This document shows positions 1 to 10,097 of a stretch of 64,000 nt of DNA, piece after piece. How positions within the stretch are numbered: position 1 is the first letter of the stretch; each line of letters starts with the position of its first letter. The position numbers and the translations under genes are program-made. Where the stretch lies: assembly GCA_963575745.1 (NCBI GenBank), contig CAUYUJ010020282.1, forward strand, positions 156,501 through 220,500. Direction: 5' to 3'. The DNA is from Prorocentrum cordatum (taxonomy: Eukaryota > Sar > Dinophyceae > Prorocentrales > Prorocentraceae). Below the pieces are notes generated by a model that was given only the letters and a program-made list of their open reading frames with translations, ran no database searches and was not told the origin of the DNA.

Positions 1-59
1 TTTGCGAGTTGCTGGCCCTTGGAGCCCTCGAGTCAGACTTGTCTTTCCGAGTCGATTTC

Positions 60-135
60 TGATGCTCCCAAGCAGGCCTCCAGAGGTCCCTGGAGGCCTC
101 TGAAGGTCCCACGGAGGCCTCCAGAGGCTCCAGAA
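60..135. repeat. AGGCCTCCAGAGG-type short repeats
   Basis: Several overlapping copies of a near-palindromic AGGCCTCCAGAGG / GGAGGCCTCTG motif lie close together. A related cluster occurs at 44660-44735. I see no gene here; open frames in the area are proline-rich by-products of the repeat. Confidence 0.5.
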
Positions 136-239
136 AAGAGCCAGAAACATCGATCCTCGTCCCCCTACTCCGCCTCTTCCGCCTTCCCATTTCCCCGCCC
201 CATGCGTAGCCAACCCTTGAACTCTTCAGTCCCCCTCAT

Positions 240-410
240 TCCTCCTATTTTCCTCCTCTCCTCTCCTCCTCCTCCTCCTCCTCCTCCTCTTCCTTCTCCT
301 CCTCCTCCTCCTCCTCCTCCTCCTCCTCCTCCTCCTCCTCTTCCTCCCCCTCCTCCTCCTCCTCTTCGTCCTCGTCCTCCTCTCCCTCGTCCTCCAACCC
401 CTCCTCCGCG
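240..410. repeat. (TCC)n trinucleotide tract
   Basis: An impure CTC/TCC repeat of about 170 bp. It forces poly-Pro/Ser frames on the plus strand and poly-Glu frames on the minus strand. These low-complexity frames are not treated as genes. Confidence 0.9.
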
Positions 411-429
411 CTGGAAGGGGAAGGGATAA

Positions 430-1090
430 AGCTGCCTACGCGCGAGGGTGACCCTAGACAAGAGTGACTCTTTGTGCGCGGCTTCAGGATGCCGCTGGGT
501 GGCCATATCCACACGCGCAAGCCACTGCGGGGGCCCGCACCAAAGGTCACTCCGGCGAAGGGTCACTCTTACGCATGGCCGAATGAGGTGACCCAGACTA
601 GCACGCCAGCAGCAACGTGGCTCTCGACAAGGACAGCCTGCGGCGGCCACCAAGTGCGAAACTTCTGCGCGGGCCAGCTGGCGAAGGCGGCGCATGCCAC
701 TTTTGCCTCCGCGTGCCCAGAAATGGCCGGCCCCTTCTCCCCCTCCTGGTTGCTGTTGCGCGCTTCCCCGAAGGATGATGTGTGTCCGTGGTGTCACGGC
801 AGTGCCGTGCAATAGGAACGGGGGAGAGGAGCCCGGCGGCGGCGAGGCAGCAAGAGAGCGGTGGCGGCTGCATTCTGACGTGCGGTTGGTGGACAAAGTC
901 CTGCACCACCCGCACGGCCGGTGTGCCGGCACTGAGTTCTACGCGTCCCCTGTCCAAGATCCAATGTTTGTCGACATCGCCAAGAAGGGCGCAAGATTCC
1001 GCCAGTCGACGGATCGACACATCGCGGCGCAACCCGCTAATTGTCCCGCGAATTGTAAATTGGGGGCGCGAGGGGTGTTCACAAAAATCA
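430..1090. other. GC-rich stretch with no recognisable gene
   Basis: Frames overlap in several registers on both strands without a recognisable domain, and no tandem repeat is obvious. Nothing can be supported here. Confidence 0.5.
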
Positions 1091-1093
1091 GCA

Positions 1094-1310
1094 TACGTAG
1101 CACCCCGCAGTTGCGGAAAAGAGTGAGAGGGCGGGCGCGGGGTGGGTCGCGGGTGGGTCGCGGGAAGCTCGCGGGGTGGGTCGCGGGTGGGTCGCGGGGG
1201 GGTCGCGGGCGAGGACGACGACAACAACAACGCAACAACAATCCGCACTGCGGAAACCCACTTCAGCCACGCGCCCAAGGACAGCGAGTGACCGTCTGGC
1301 CCCCTCCGAC
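1094..1310 (+). repeat. G-rich dispersed element, copy 1 (internally deleted)
   Basis: It begins with TACGTAGCACCCCGC and a degenerate CCGCAATTGCGG palindrome followed by GAGTGAG, passes directly into GGGTGGGTCGCG repeats, then an ACAACAACAAC tract and a CCACTTCAGCCACGC tail ending near CTCCGAC. The same start and end occur in the roughly 1.48-kb copies at 49753-51236 and 55263-56742. This copy lacks their TCC-rich core and 100-bp repeats, so it is an internally deleted member or an early form. Confidence 0.75.
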
Positions 1311-1759
1311 AAGGTGCAGGATGTTGCCCAGCAGCCGTGCCCATGATAGCGAGCGGCATCGTGCCTGCAGGCTCTCCCCCATCCTCCCTCCCCCTCATCC
1401 CTCCCGGAGGAGCACCGGCCGTTCCGTCCCAGCCATGGGTGCGCCTCAGGTTGCGGGCGCTCCCGCTGATGACGCAGTTGAAGCAGGCGGCGTCGGGCCC
1501 AATGCGGCACCGAGGCGCGGGGGCAGCAGAAGGGGGGAGGCAGGAGCTCCTGCTGCGGTTGAGTCATGCTCTCTGAACAAGTGGCACGCGTGCCATGCCT
1601 CTGGCACATCGAGGGCGGGGGAGGAGGATGACGTGCAGGAAGAGGGGAGAAGGAAGACGAGGAAAGGAAATGAGACAGAGGAGGAAGTGGGGGAGGACCA
1701 TGAGCGGCTAAGCGAGAAGGAAGCAAAGGGCGACGGAGAGAAGAAGGACAAAGGAGACG

Positions 1760-2110
1760 GAGGACGGCGCGGTGCCAGTGTCTCGTTGTGCCTGAACAAG
1801 TAATCGAGGCGGAGGGGGCGCGCTGGATTGCAAGCGAGGAGGAGTTGGGGACTGGCTCCACAGGGGGGCTGCGGGGTGGGGGGATGAGGGGTGCGGTGCC
1901 AGCGTCATGCCGTGCCCGAATAAAGTGGTCGGGGCGGAGGGGGCGCGCTGGCTGGGGGGCGGACAAGGGATTGGCCGGCTGCGGGGGGCGAGGATGAGGA
2001 GCCGGGCTGGCTGGGGGGATTGGGGGGGAAAAGACTTGCGCGGCGCCATTGCCGTACCGTGCTGGAAAAAATGGTCGGGGCGGAGGGGGCGCGCTGGCTA
2101 GGGGGGGAAC
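1760..2110 (+). repeat. Tandem units of about 120-150 bp with a GGGGGCGCGCTGG core
   Basis: Three units share GGCGGAGGGGGCGCGCTGG (near 1808, 1932 and 2080) and TGCCGTGCCCGAATA-like segments between them. A fourth unit lies at 3170-3345. The open frames across the block change register between units, so it is treated as non-coding. Confidence 0.65.
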
Positions 2111-2119
2111 GGCGGGGAG

Positions 2120-2175
2120 CGACGAGGAGGAGGGGGAGGAGGAGGAGGAGGAGGAGGAGGACGAGCAGGAGGAGC
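2120..2175. repeat. (GGA)n trinucleotide tract
   Basis: A short, nearly pure GAG/GGA run at the end of the preceding tandem block. It generates poly-Glu or poly-Arg frames only. Confidence 0.8.
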
Positions 2176-2304
2176 AGAACGACCAGTGTGAACCCAAGAC
2201 TCATCAACGATGTTGGAATACACCCTCCCTACAAGCTCCCTCTTTCTAGGCTCCTACAAAGGTTAATTTCCACTGACGGAACTGCCACGTTGGGAGACAA
2301 CCGT

Positions 2305-2500
2305 TCGAAGACCCTGAAGCATGCCAAAACACAATTCTCGGGACTCCAATGCCACGGATTAACCTGACTGTTGCGACTTGATAATCCTGAATCGTGCCCA
2401 AACACCATGGGACTTCAGCACCGCGAATCAACGCAGCTGCTGCACCCTCACAATCCGGAATCCTTTCGAAACACAATTTCCAGTGCGCTGACCATGGAAA
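2305..2500 (+). repeat. Degenerate tandem repeat, unit about 70-75 bp
   Basis: Three diverged units are recognisable from the recurring CCTGAA/CCGGAA...AAACAC segments near 2312, 2387 and 2457. They lead directly into the next array. Confidence 0.45.
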
Positions 2501-2925
2501 TCCGTGAAACTCTCGCAACTTTTGAAAATAACGTGCGCGGCGCTAGAGCAAGAACCGCATTTTGAAAATGAGCCGGCCGCAACCCGTGAAACTCTTGCAC
2601 ATATTTGAAACGAGTGTGCGCAGCGCGAAGGCGAGAGCCACATTTTGAAAACGAGCCGCCCTCAATCTGATAAGCTTTTACACATGTTTAAAGCGAAGGT
2701 GCGCGGCGCTAAAGCGATAACCGCATTTCGAAAACCAGCCGCCCTCAATCCGTGAAGCTCTAGCAGATTTTTGAAACGAATGGGCGCGGCGCTCAGACGA
2801 GAGCAACATTTTGAATCGCCCGTCCTCAGTTCGTGAAACTCTTGCAAATTTGGAAAACAAGTGTGCGTTGCGCTAAGGCGAGAGCCACATTCTGAAAACC
2901 ACCCGCCCTCCATGTGTGAAGCTAT
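2500..2925 (+). repeat. Tandem repeat, unit about 82 bp, five copies
   Basis: Units start at CGTGAAACTCTTGC or variants near 2502, 2586, 2669, 2751 and 2832, with a partial unit near 2912. Spacing is 80-84 bp. Each unit contains a TTTTGAAAA-like palindrome, a GTGCGCGGCGCTAA segment and GAGCCGCCCTCAATC. The period is not a multiple of three, so the minus-strand frames with SFQK/RFKN motifs change register and are not genes. Confidence 0.8.
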
Positions 2926-3036
2926 TGCCAGGTTGTAAGCTTCAGGGTCATAAGTGGTGAGGACACCTCAAGCGAAACGCCAGGCCCGCCCTTCCGACAG
3001 GCCTCGGGGTGCGACAAGGAACACTTATCTATAAGG

Positions 3037-3112
3037 AAGATGAATGGAGGAGGAGGAGGCGGAGAAGGAGGGGGAGGAGGAGGAGGAGGAGGAGGAGGAG
3101 GAGGAGGATTCC
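3037..3112. repeat. (GGA)n trinucleotide tract
   Basis: A GGAGGAGG run with a few interruptions. Its low-complexity frames are not annotated as genes. Confidence 0.85.
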
Positions 3113-3169
3113 GACACGACGCGCGTCGCGCAGCGTTGGCGATGATGAGGAGGAGGAGGAGGGGAAGCC

Positions 3170-3345
3170 CGGAATGAAGTGGTCGGGGCGGAGGGGGCGC
3201 GCTGACTGGGGAGCGAGGAGGAGCTTGGCTGGCTGCGGCAGGGCAGAGGGGGTCGCGGTGCCCTGGCCTGCGGGCGAAGAGGGATTGGGCTTGCGGCGCG
3301 AGGGGAGGAGCTGGGAGGCGCGAGGAGGAGCTGAGCTGGCTGCGG
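3170..3345 (+). repeat. Isolated fourth copy of the GGGGGCGCGCTGG unit
   Basis: It repeats the GTGGTCGGGGCGGAGGGGG core seen at 1760-2110, followed by the same GAGGAGGAGCTTGGCTGGCTGCGG-like segment. It is separated from the main block by the 82-bp array and a GGA tract. Confidence 0.6.
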
Positions 3346-3449
3346 GGAGGGGAGAACATTTGGGGGGTGCTCACCAATACCGTGCCGAAAGAAACTCGGC
3401 GGAGCTCCAGACACAAATGCAACACAGTGAGGATTATTGTTGATTCCCC

Positions 3450-5300
3450 CCTCTCCGGTGGCCATTCCAATTTTGCAATCGACATGCGCCGCCCGGGACT
3501 CGCACCTTGTTCTTTACAAGGGGAAGTCTTGTCTCCAAACTGCGTTGTTGGCCCGCGGTTTGCAACAAGAGCGTGTCCCGCCAATCGCGCTCTCGCCTGA
3601 ATTTCCTTACAATTGGTTAACGAATCGCTCCCTCGGCGCTCTGGAACCGCGCTCCCGTCAGGAAGTTCCTCACAATTTACTCAAGAGCCACGCTCTCGCA
3701 GGCGACTTCCTTGCCATCCCCTCCTGCCAATCCCTCTCGTACTCCATCTTCTCCCTCCCTCCCTCGTGCCCCTTTCCCTCCGTGTACGGTTAAAAACGAA
3801 GAGGGCGGTTCTCGATGGTTTGGAGGATACATGTTGAATGCCAAGTGAGCATATGCGAGCGAACGATTTTAAATACATTGATGTGTACATCTCAAGAACA
3901 ATTCTTGTTGATCCCACCCCTCTGGCAACACATGTTTTTTTTCAATTGACGTGCCTCTCTCAGGGCTCGCACCTGGTTTGTTTTCAAGGAGAGTCTTGAG
4001 CCTCAAGAGCCTCAGACTGTGCCCTTGACCCCCAGTTATCCCGCCGGATATTTCCTCAACATTTATTCAACATCGCGCTCTCGCGCGGGACCTCCGCGCG
4101 ACTAATGCCACACATCTCGCTCTCGCCTGCCCTTCCCTACAACTTATTGACGAATCGCTCCCTCGGCGCTCTGGAATCGCGCTCCCGCTGGGACGTTCCT
4201 CACAAATTATTCAAGAACCGCGCTCTCGCAGGAGACTTCCTTGCCATCCCCTCCTGCCAATCCATTTTGCTCATCCCTCTAGTGCTCCATTCTTTCCCTC
4301 GCACTTGTCCCTTTTCCTCCTCCCCCCCTTCCTCCATTCCCTTCTTCCTCTCTCTCTCTCTCTCTCCCTTTTCCATTCCTTCTGCTCTCCCTGTTTTAAG
4401 GGCTGCGCTAATTACACGTGGCAGGGAAGGAGGATACCCTCACCAACGGGGGTACGGTCAAAGACGAAGAGGGCAGGTTCGAGGGTTTCGGCGACTCATG
4501 TTGAACGTTACGCGAGCATATGAAAGCGAAACATATCAAAATAATTGTTGCTGCTGTTGAATTCTAATATCTTTAAACAACAATCCTTGTTGATACCCCC
4601 TGTGGTAACACACGTGTTTTTTCAATTGAAGTGCCCCTTCCAGGACTCGCACCTGGTTTTTTTTTGGTTTTTATTTTAAATGAAGAAGGCCTTGAGCCTC
4701 AGACTGTGCCCTTGGCCCCTGGTTTGCAACAACAGCAGCTACCGCCTGATACGTCCTCAGAAATATTCAACATCGCGCTCTCGCGCGGGACGTCCGCGCG
4801 ATTTATCCAGGAATCGCACTCTCGCGAGGGGCGTCCTCGCAATCTATTCAAACGCCGCGCCCTCGACACTCAAGAATCACACTCTCAACCTGGACGTCCT
4901 CACGATTTGCTTGGGAATCGCTCTGTCGCTCGAGTTCCTCGCGATTCATGCAGAGCTGATGCTTCAACAGCCCGCCCGCTCGACGCGGCCGCCTTGGCCC
5001 GCCCGCCCGACCAGCGCGTTAGGGTCCGGACGCCCGATCTGCCCGTCTGGTTCTGCTGCCTGTCTTCCTGCTCTCAGCCCCTCTCCTGCTGATCTCCCCT
5101 GTGCTCCATCTTCTCCCTCCCCCTTGTCCTTCCCTCCTCCCTCCGTTCCCTTGGTTTAGGGGCTGAGCCAACTGCACGTGCCAGGTAAGGAAGATTTATA
5201 CCACCAAGGCGGGTGCGATCAACGACGAAGAGGGCGGGCATCCAGGGTTTGGGGTAACCATGCTAGATGTTCTGCGATCAGGTAAGAGCAAGCACATGCC
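3450..5300 (+). repeat. CTCTCGC dispersed family, three consecutive copies
   Basis: Copies start at CAATYGACRTGCC-like boxes near 3475, 3943 and 4623. Each holds degenerate units of about 40 bp (CGCGCTCTCGC...TTCCTCGC...TTATTCAA) and a pyrimidine-rich stretch. The better-preserved copies end with TTTAGGGGCTG...CACGTG and a conserved ACGAAGAGGGCGG...GGGTTT...CATG segment. A fourth copy lies at 38280-38960. No domain was recognised in any frame, and the family could be a degraded retroelement. Confidence 0.65.
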
Positions 5301-5589
5301 AACTTCTGGTTGTTGAATTACCATTTCCTGATCACCGAGAGAGCGTGATCCACCGCCGCTTTACTGTGGAAAATTGCCAACCTTTTCCTCTGGAACCCGG
5401 GGGTCGCCCCCCCCCCCCCTCCGAAAATCCCCCCCCCCCCTGCTGGAACCCCTCCCCCCTCCCCCCCCCCCTCCCCCGGCAAAACCCCCCCCTCTAACCC
5501 CCCCCCCCCCCCCCTCCCGCCGGGGGGGGTCACTAACCCCCCCCCCCCCCCCCCCCCTACTCACCGCCAGCAAACGACTCCCGGTCCCC

Positions 5590-6190
5590 ACCACCGTCCG
5601 CATCACATCCCCCACTGGTGTTCCCAGCACCACTGTCCTCACCACCGCTGTCCCCACTGGTTCCACCACCGCCCCTACTGTCCCCACCAGTGGCCCCACC
5701 ACTGTCGCACTGTCCCCGCTGTCCCCAGAACTGTTCCCACCACGGTTCCACTCTCCCCACTGTCTCCACGGCCCCAACCACTGCCCGACTATCCCCACTG
5801 TCCCCACTGTCCCACTGACTCCTCCGCTGTCCCACTGAGCTGTCCCACTGTTCCCACCACTGTCCCCACTGTCCCCACCACTGTCCCCACTGTACCTCTG
5901 TCCCATTGTCCCACCGCCGTCCTCGCCACCGCCTTCACCACTGTCCCCACCACCATTGTACCCTCCACTGTCCCACTGTTTCCACCTCATTCCCATTGTC
6001 CCCACACCACTGTCCCCACCACCACCGTCACCACCACTGTCCACTGTCCCCCCCTGTTCCCACCATTGTCCCCACCACTGTCCCCACCACTACCGTCCCC
6101 ACCACTGTCCCACTGTCCCACTGTCCCCACCACTGTCCCGCTATCCCCTCACCACTGTCCCCACCAACACCGTCCCCACCACTGTCCGCA
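5590..6190. repeat. CCACTGTCCC minisatellite inside family A element
   Basis: Units of 9-12 bp with the theme CCCCACCACTGTCCCCACTG run for about 600 bp. The same minisatellite fills the second copy of the element, and its length difference explains most of the size difference between the two copies. Confidence 0.85.
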
Positions 6191-6194
6191 CCCC

Positions 6195-6415
6195 CACTCG
6201 GTTTTCGAGGGGGGGGGTTCGAACCGGTAGTGACCCCCCCCGGTTTTCCGGATCCGGAGGGGGGGGGGGGGGGTTCGAACCGGTAGTGACCCCCCCCCCT
6301 TTTCATGATGAGCTGGGGGGGGGGGGGGAGGGGTTCGAACCGGTAGTGACCCCCCCCGGTTTTCCGGGGGGGGGGGGGGAGGGGTTCGAACCGGTAGTGA
6401 CCCCCCCCGGTTTTC
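6195..6415. repeat. Four copies of a GGTTCGAACCGGTAGTGAC module
   Basis: The module combines a 10-bp palindrome GGTTCGAACC, the sequence GGTAGTGACC and G- or C-runs of 7-14 bases, ending in GGTTTTCC. Inverted relatives (GGTCACTACCGGTTCGA) lie at the left end of the second family A copy. Confidence 0.8.
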
Positions 6416-6479
6416 CGCCAGCAGCGGTAGAACACGCTCTTTCTGATCACCCGATCGGCCGAGTTTGTCCACCGTGCTC

Positions 6480-7570
6480 GTAGGGGCGGGGGAAGTGAAG
6501 CATGATTGCGACGACAGGGCGGCCGACGCGCACCATCATCGACGGGAGGCTGGACAAGAGCGAGGGCACCACGGAGTCCAGCGAGGTCGACGAGGAGGCG
6601 GGGGTGCGGATCGACGCCATCAAACCATGGCCCACCAGCCAGGTGAAAGGGGCGTCGCTCTCCTGGCAAGGAGAGTGCGACACGCAATGTGGGCGCCCAG
6701 ACGACTGGGCAGCCGTGCTCCAGGAGGCTTTGCGGCGCCCGCAGAGAGCGCAGCGTGCAGGCCGAGCAAATGGGGACACGCCCGAGAAGTCCTTCCATAA
6801 AACGTGCAGGGCTTCTCTATCGGAGACACGTTCAGTGACGAGGGTGACGGCCAGGCCCTGGCTTTCGAGCAAGGCCTGAGCCTGGAGTTGAAACTGGCCG
6901 ACCTGAAAGACTTCCTCATCCAGCTCTGGGCAGACGTCCTCAGTGTGCCCGCGAAGAGCGGCCTGAGACAGGCCGCCTCAGGAGCTGACTCGCAGGTCAC
7001 CAACTCCATCGGCAACGCGACTCTCAGGAGCGAGGCCTTGGAATATCCGCTCGACTTCAGACTTGTGTTCGCTACCCTCCTCAGGAGTTGTCCAGCCGCA
7101 GGTCTCCATGAATATGGGCGAGATGACCATCACGGGCGATATCCTCCTTGAAGGCTTGCAAGCTACGGACTCGAACACGGACTTGCAAGCGCACGCCTCC
7201 GCAGGAACGGAACTGCAGCAAGTCGCGGGCGCTATCATGGCAGATGTAGTCCAGACCGGCTCTCCTGCAGCAGACCAGGCTGATTCACAGAGGGCCACAC
7301 AGGAGCAGTGGGGCGGAGAGGCGACCCCAAGTCAAAGCGTCTCTCAGGCCCCAGAAGTGTTTAGAGGGGTAGCCACAGCCATCCATTCCTTGCAAGCGCG
7401 CTCCAAATTGCGGACATCGCCCTCGAGGCAGACGGCGACCCGCTGTGCGACGACATTGAGGGCGAACTCGCCACCATAGCCGAAAAACATAAGCTCGTCC
7501 AATGAGCTCTACGAGCATCTTGTAGACCGTTTGCGCCCGCCTGATCGCCACAGCGGCACGCCCTTAACAA
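6480..7570 (+). other. Possible degraded coding region, unidentified
   Basis: Three overlapping plus-strand frames of 115-138 codons (6502-6879, 6804-7151 and 7063-7479) have balanced, non-repetitive composition, unlike most of the window. The middle frame contains a plausible amphipathic stretch (LSLELKLADLKDFLIQLW). The first and third frames share a register and the second is shifted, so this may be a gene with introns or an old pseudogene. No family was recognised and no initiation context was confirmed. Confidence 0.25.
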
Positions 7571-7601
7571 CGAAACTGTAAAGGCCGTTTCGAGTATTCG
7601 G

Positions 7602-7602
<1 letters not shown>

Positions 7603-7655
<53 letters not shown>
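7603..7655. repeat. (GT)n microsatellite
   Basis: A nearly uninterrupted GT run of about 50 bp. Confidence 0.95.
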
Positions 7656-7658
<3 letters not shown>

Positions 7659-7689
7659 TGTGGCGTGGCGTGGGTGCATATTTGGGACC

Positions 7690-8620
7690 CAATTGTTTAG
7701 GGTCTCAGGAACTCCTCCTCCTCCTCCTTCCTCCCACAGCCAACAGAGGAGACGGCCAGGCGAGGCCACAGCCTGGGCTCTGCCTGAAAGGGGGTGGGAA
7801 GGGCGGGGGGAAGGTGTTTGGAGGGAAGGGCGACGACGACGCTTTGCCCTCGATGAAGTGCATCGAGGCCGGGAGGTATGCTCATGGCTGAGTGCCACGG
7901 GCAAGCTGCCTCCAGCTCCTCCTGAGCATCTCCTCCTCTCCCCACTCCTCCCTCCCGCAATTTGCAGAGCACCAGCCAAGCGTGGCCACAGCCTGGGCTC
8001 TCGCGGAAAAGGGCGGGAAGCGTGGGGAATGTGTGTGTGGGGGAGGGACAATAGGCCGTGGACGCGCGCGACCAGCCGCGCGCTGGCGAGAGACCAGCCG
8101 CGCCACCCCTACTTATCCTCCCGAGGCAGGGGAGCTGTCCGCCTGGACGGCAGGGGCTTGGGGCATGGCGGGAGCGCCGCGGGCAAGCCTTTGATCCGCT
8201 TCTCGCCCCCACCTCACCCTCCCGCGGCAGGAGCTGTTCGGCTGGAGGCAAAGGTTTGGGGCGCGGCGGGTCCCAAGGGTTGCCCCCTCCTGCCTGCCGA
8301 GCGGCCCGTGGTCCCTCCCCCCTCTTTCCCTTCCTCTCTTCTTGCTGGTCGCGCTGACCGCCCTGGGGGGCGGGGGGGGGGCGACCTGTTGCATGACTGA
8401 CCCTGGCGATGGGGTGGGATCACCTCGGCTAACCACCGAAGCCCCACTCCTACCAAATGGGGCACTGGTGAGCAACAAGGGCCCCCCCCCGCAAAGGGGG
8501 TTTGGGGCCGACCGCCCCTCCCCTTCCTTCCCCGCTCGCGCGTCCCTGACCACAGTCCGTGAGGCGGGGGGGTGTTCGGCTGCAGCCACAGGGGCCAAGG
8601 TATCGGGGTCGCCTACTTTT
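7690..8620 (+). repeat. Degenerate duplicated GC-rich segments
   Basis: A GGCCACAGCCTGGGCTCT segment with its surroundings recurs at about 7770 and 7992. A GGAGCTGTYCGSCTGGA...TTGGGGC segment recurs at about 8129 and 8229, and more weakly near 8570. The frames crossing these copies look like by-products, and no gene was recognised. Confidence 0.45.
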
Positions 8621-8839
8621 CTCTTTCCCTCTTGTCCTCCCTCGTCTCGGCCTTCCTTCTCCTCCGTAGGCGCCCCCTTTGCCTTTCGGCATCTCTAGTC
8701 TTTTGTCCCTTTCTGCTCCTAGAGTGGACTTGTGGACTGAGAAGTGTACCAGTGCACCGAAGGAATAATAGGAAAACGACGAATGAGGATGATAAGGAGC
8801 ACGATTAGCAGGACGTCGAAGAGAAAAGGCTCCTCGTGA

Positions 8840-9025
8840 TCTTTGAGGCTGCCCTATGGGGCTGCTGGGGCCGTCCGGGGTTATCTTGGGGCATCCTCGG
8901 GGCCTCTTGGGTGCTTTTCGGGGTCCTGCTGGTGGATCTTGGGCTCTTCTTGGGCTGTATGGGCGTGTCTCAGGGATCTTTTTGGGGGTCTCTGAGGCCG
9001 TCTTGGCGCCATTCGTGTTTTTTGT
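8840..9025 (-). repeat. CAAGA phased repeat, reverse orientation, short block
   Basis: Read on the minus strand this is a degenerate form of the CAAGA-every-11-bp repeat found at 33360-37840. On the plus strand it appears as TCTTG/CTTGGG every 10-15 bp. Confidence 0.55.
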
Positions 9026-9029
9026 CATT

Positions 9030-9600
9030 CCTTCCGATGGGCAGTTGTCGTCGGATCGAGTTCGCTATCCAATTGACGATCTCGACATCTCTGTTGATAC
9101 TGTTGTTTGTGTATTTTGTTATTCTTCATGGGTTCAACGATCAAACTATGAGCCTGTCAAACCCTACCACCTATCGGCTTGATTGTTAACACAGGTGTTT
9201 CTGCTCGTTCAGACCACATGCAGAAGTTCAGCCGCCCGCTGGTGTGGCGCCTTGGGTCACTCGATCGCTTGTGGGTCGAGATCCTCTGCAATAAAGCCGA
9301 GCAACGATCAACTGAAGCTACCTGCGATGAAAACGACTTAATGGCCAGAACTGCCGCTTGAACTGCTCCCGACTTCGGCACGCGAGCCGCAGCCATGAGG
9401 AGGGACAACAGAGAAAGGGGAAGAACGAGCGGAACTGGGTAGGAAAAGGATGAGGGGGGACATGACGAGCACAGTGCGCGTCCTCGAGCTGCTAAACCTG
9501 CGAGGCTCAGCCATTCTCGCACATGGAGCATCTGCTGGATAATTCACTGGATTCCGCAGAGCCCTGTGCTGAGAAGGCCTGAAGCCATCTTTTAGGATTC
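9030..9600. other. Stretch with no supported feature
   Basis: Frames are short and overlap on both strands. Neither a repeat nor a domain was recognised. Confidence 0.4.
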
Positions 9601-9606
9601 GCGGTC

Positions 9607-9745
9607 ATGCCCGTGATGCTGGTGATGAAGATGATGACGATGATGATGCTGCTGATGATGATGATGCTGATGCTGATGCTGAAGCTGCTGATGATGATGA
9701 TGATGATGATGAAGATGCTGGTGCTGGTGCTGGTGCTGGTGCTGG

Positions 9746-9778
<33 letters not shown>

Positions 9779-9795
9779 CGATGATGGTGAAGCTG
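9607..9795. repeat. (GAT/GCT)n trinucleotide tract
   Basis: An impure GATGATGCTGCTGAT repeat 3' of the ammonium transporter gene. On the minus strand it would encode His/Gln runs. A minus-strand frame of 500 codons that begins inside the transporter gene and ends in this tract is an overlap artefact. Confidence 0.9.
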
Positions 9796-10097
9796 ATGAA
9801 GGGGCAACGCGACCTTCCGCCGAAGCTCCACTCCAGGGGCCGCCGACCGCGCAACCGTGAATTCTTCGAACTCTTCTGAACTCTTCTGGCTGCAAGCGCG
9901 CGAGCGGGGGGGCTTGGGCCTGGCGGCGGCCCGAGCACCGTGAGCGGGCCGCAGAAAGAGAGACCGCCGCGCGATAGAGCGCACGTGCCTGGCCCCCGCC
10001 CCCCGCCGCCTCTGCCCCTCCCTGCCTCCCCTGGTCACGCCTGCTCTCGCCAGGCCATGCAAAAAAGGTCTCCCGGCGATCGGGCTGCCCGCGGCGG

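Larger units (their letters stand above)
5337..6443. mobile_element. Terminal-inverted-repeat element family A, copy 1
   Basis: The left end reads GAGAGAGCGTGATCCACCGC. The reverse complement of the right end reads GAAAGAGCGTGTTCTACCGC, so the inverted repeats are at least 20 bp with few mismatches. The element is flanked by perfect 8-bp duplications TGATCACC (5329-5336 and 6444-6451). The interior is a CCACTGTCCC minisatellite plus C- and G-runs, and no transposase frame is visible, so it is non-autonomous. An 8-bp duplication is typical of hAT, P or Merlin-like transposases; which one mobilised this element is unknown. Confidence 0.85.

Noticed and set aside
1088-2197. Minus-strand Ser/Pro-rich frame of 369 codons
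   Set aside because: It covers the G-rich element and the 140-bp tandem units; composition reflects the repeats.
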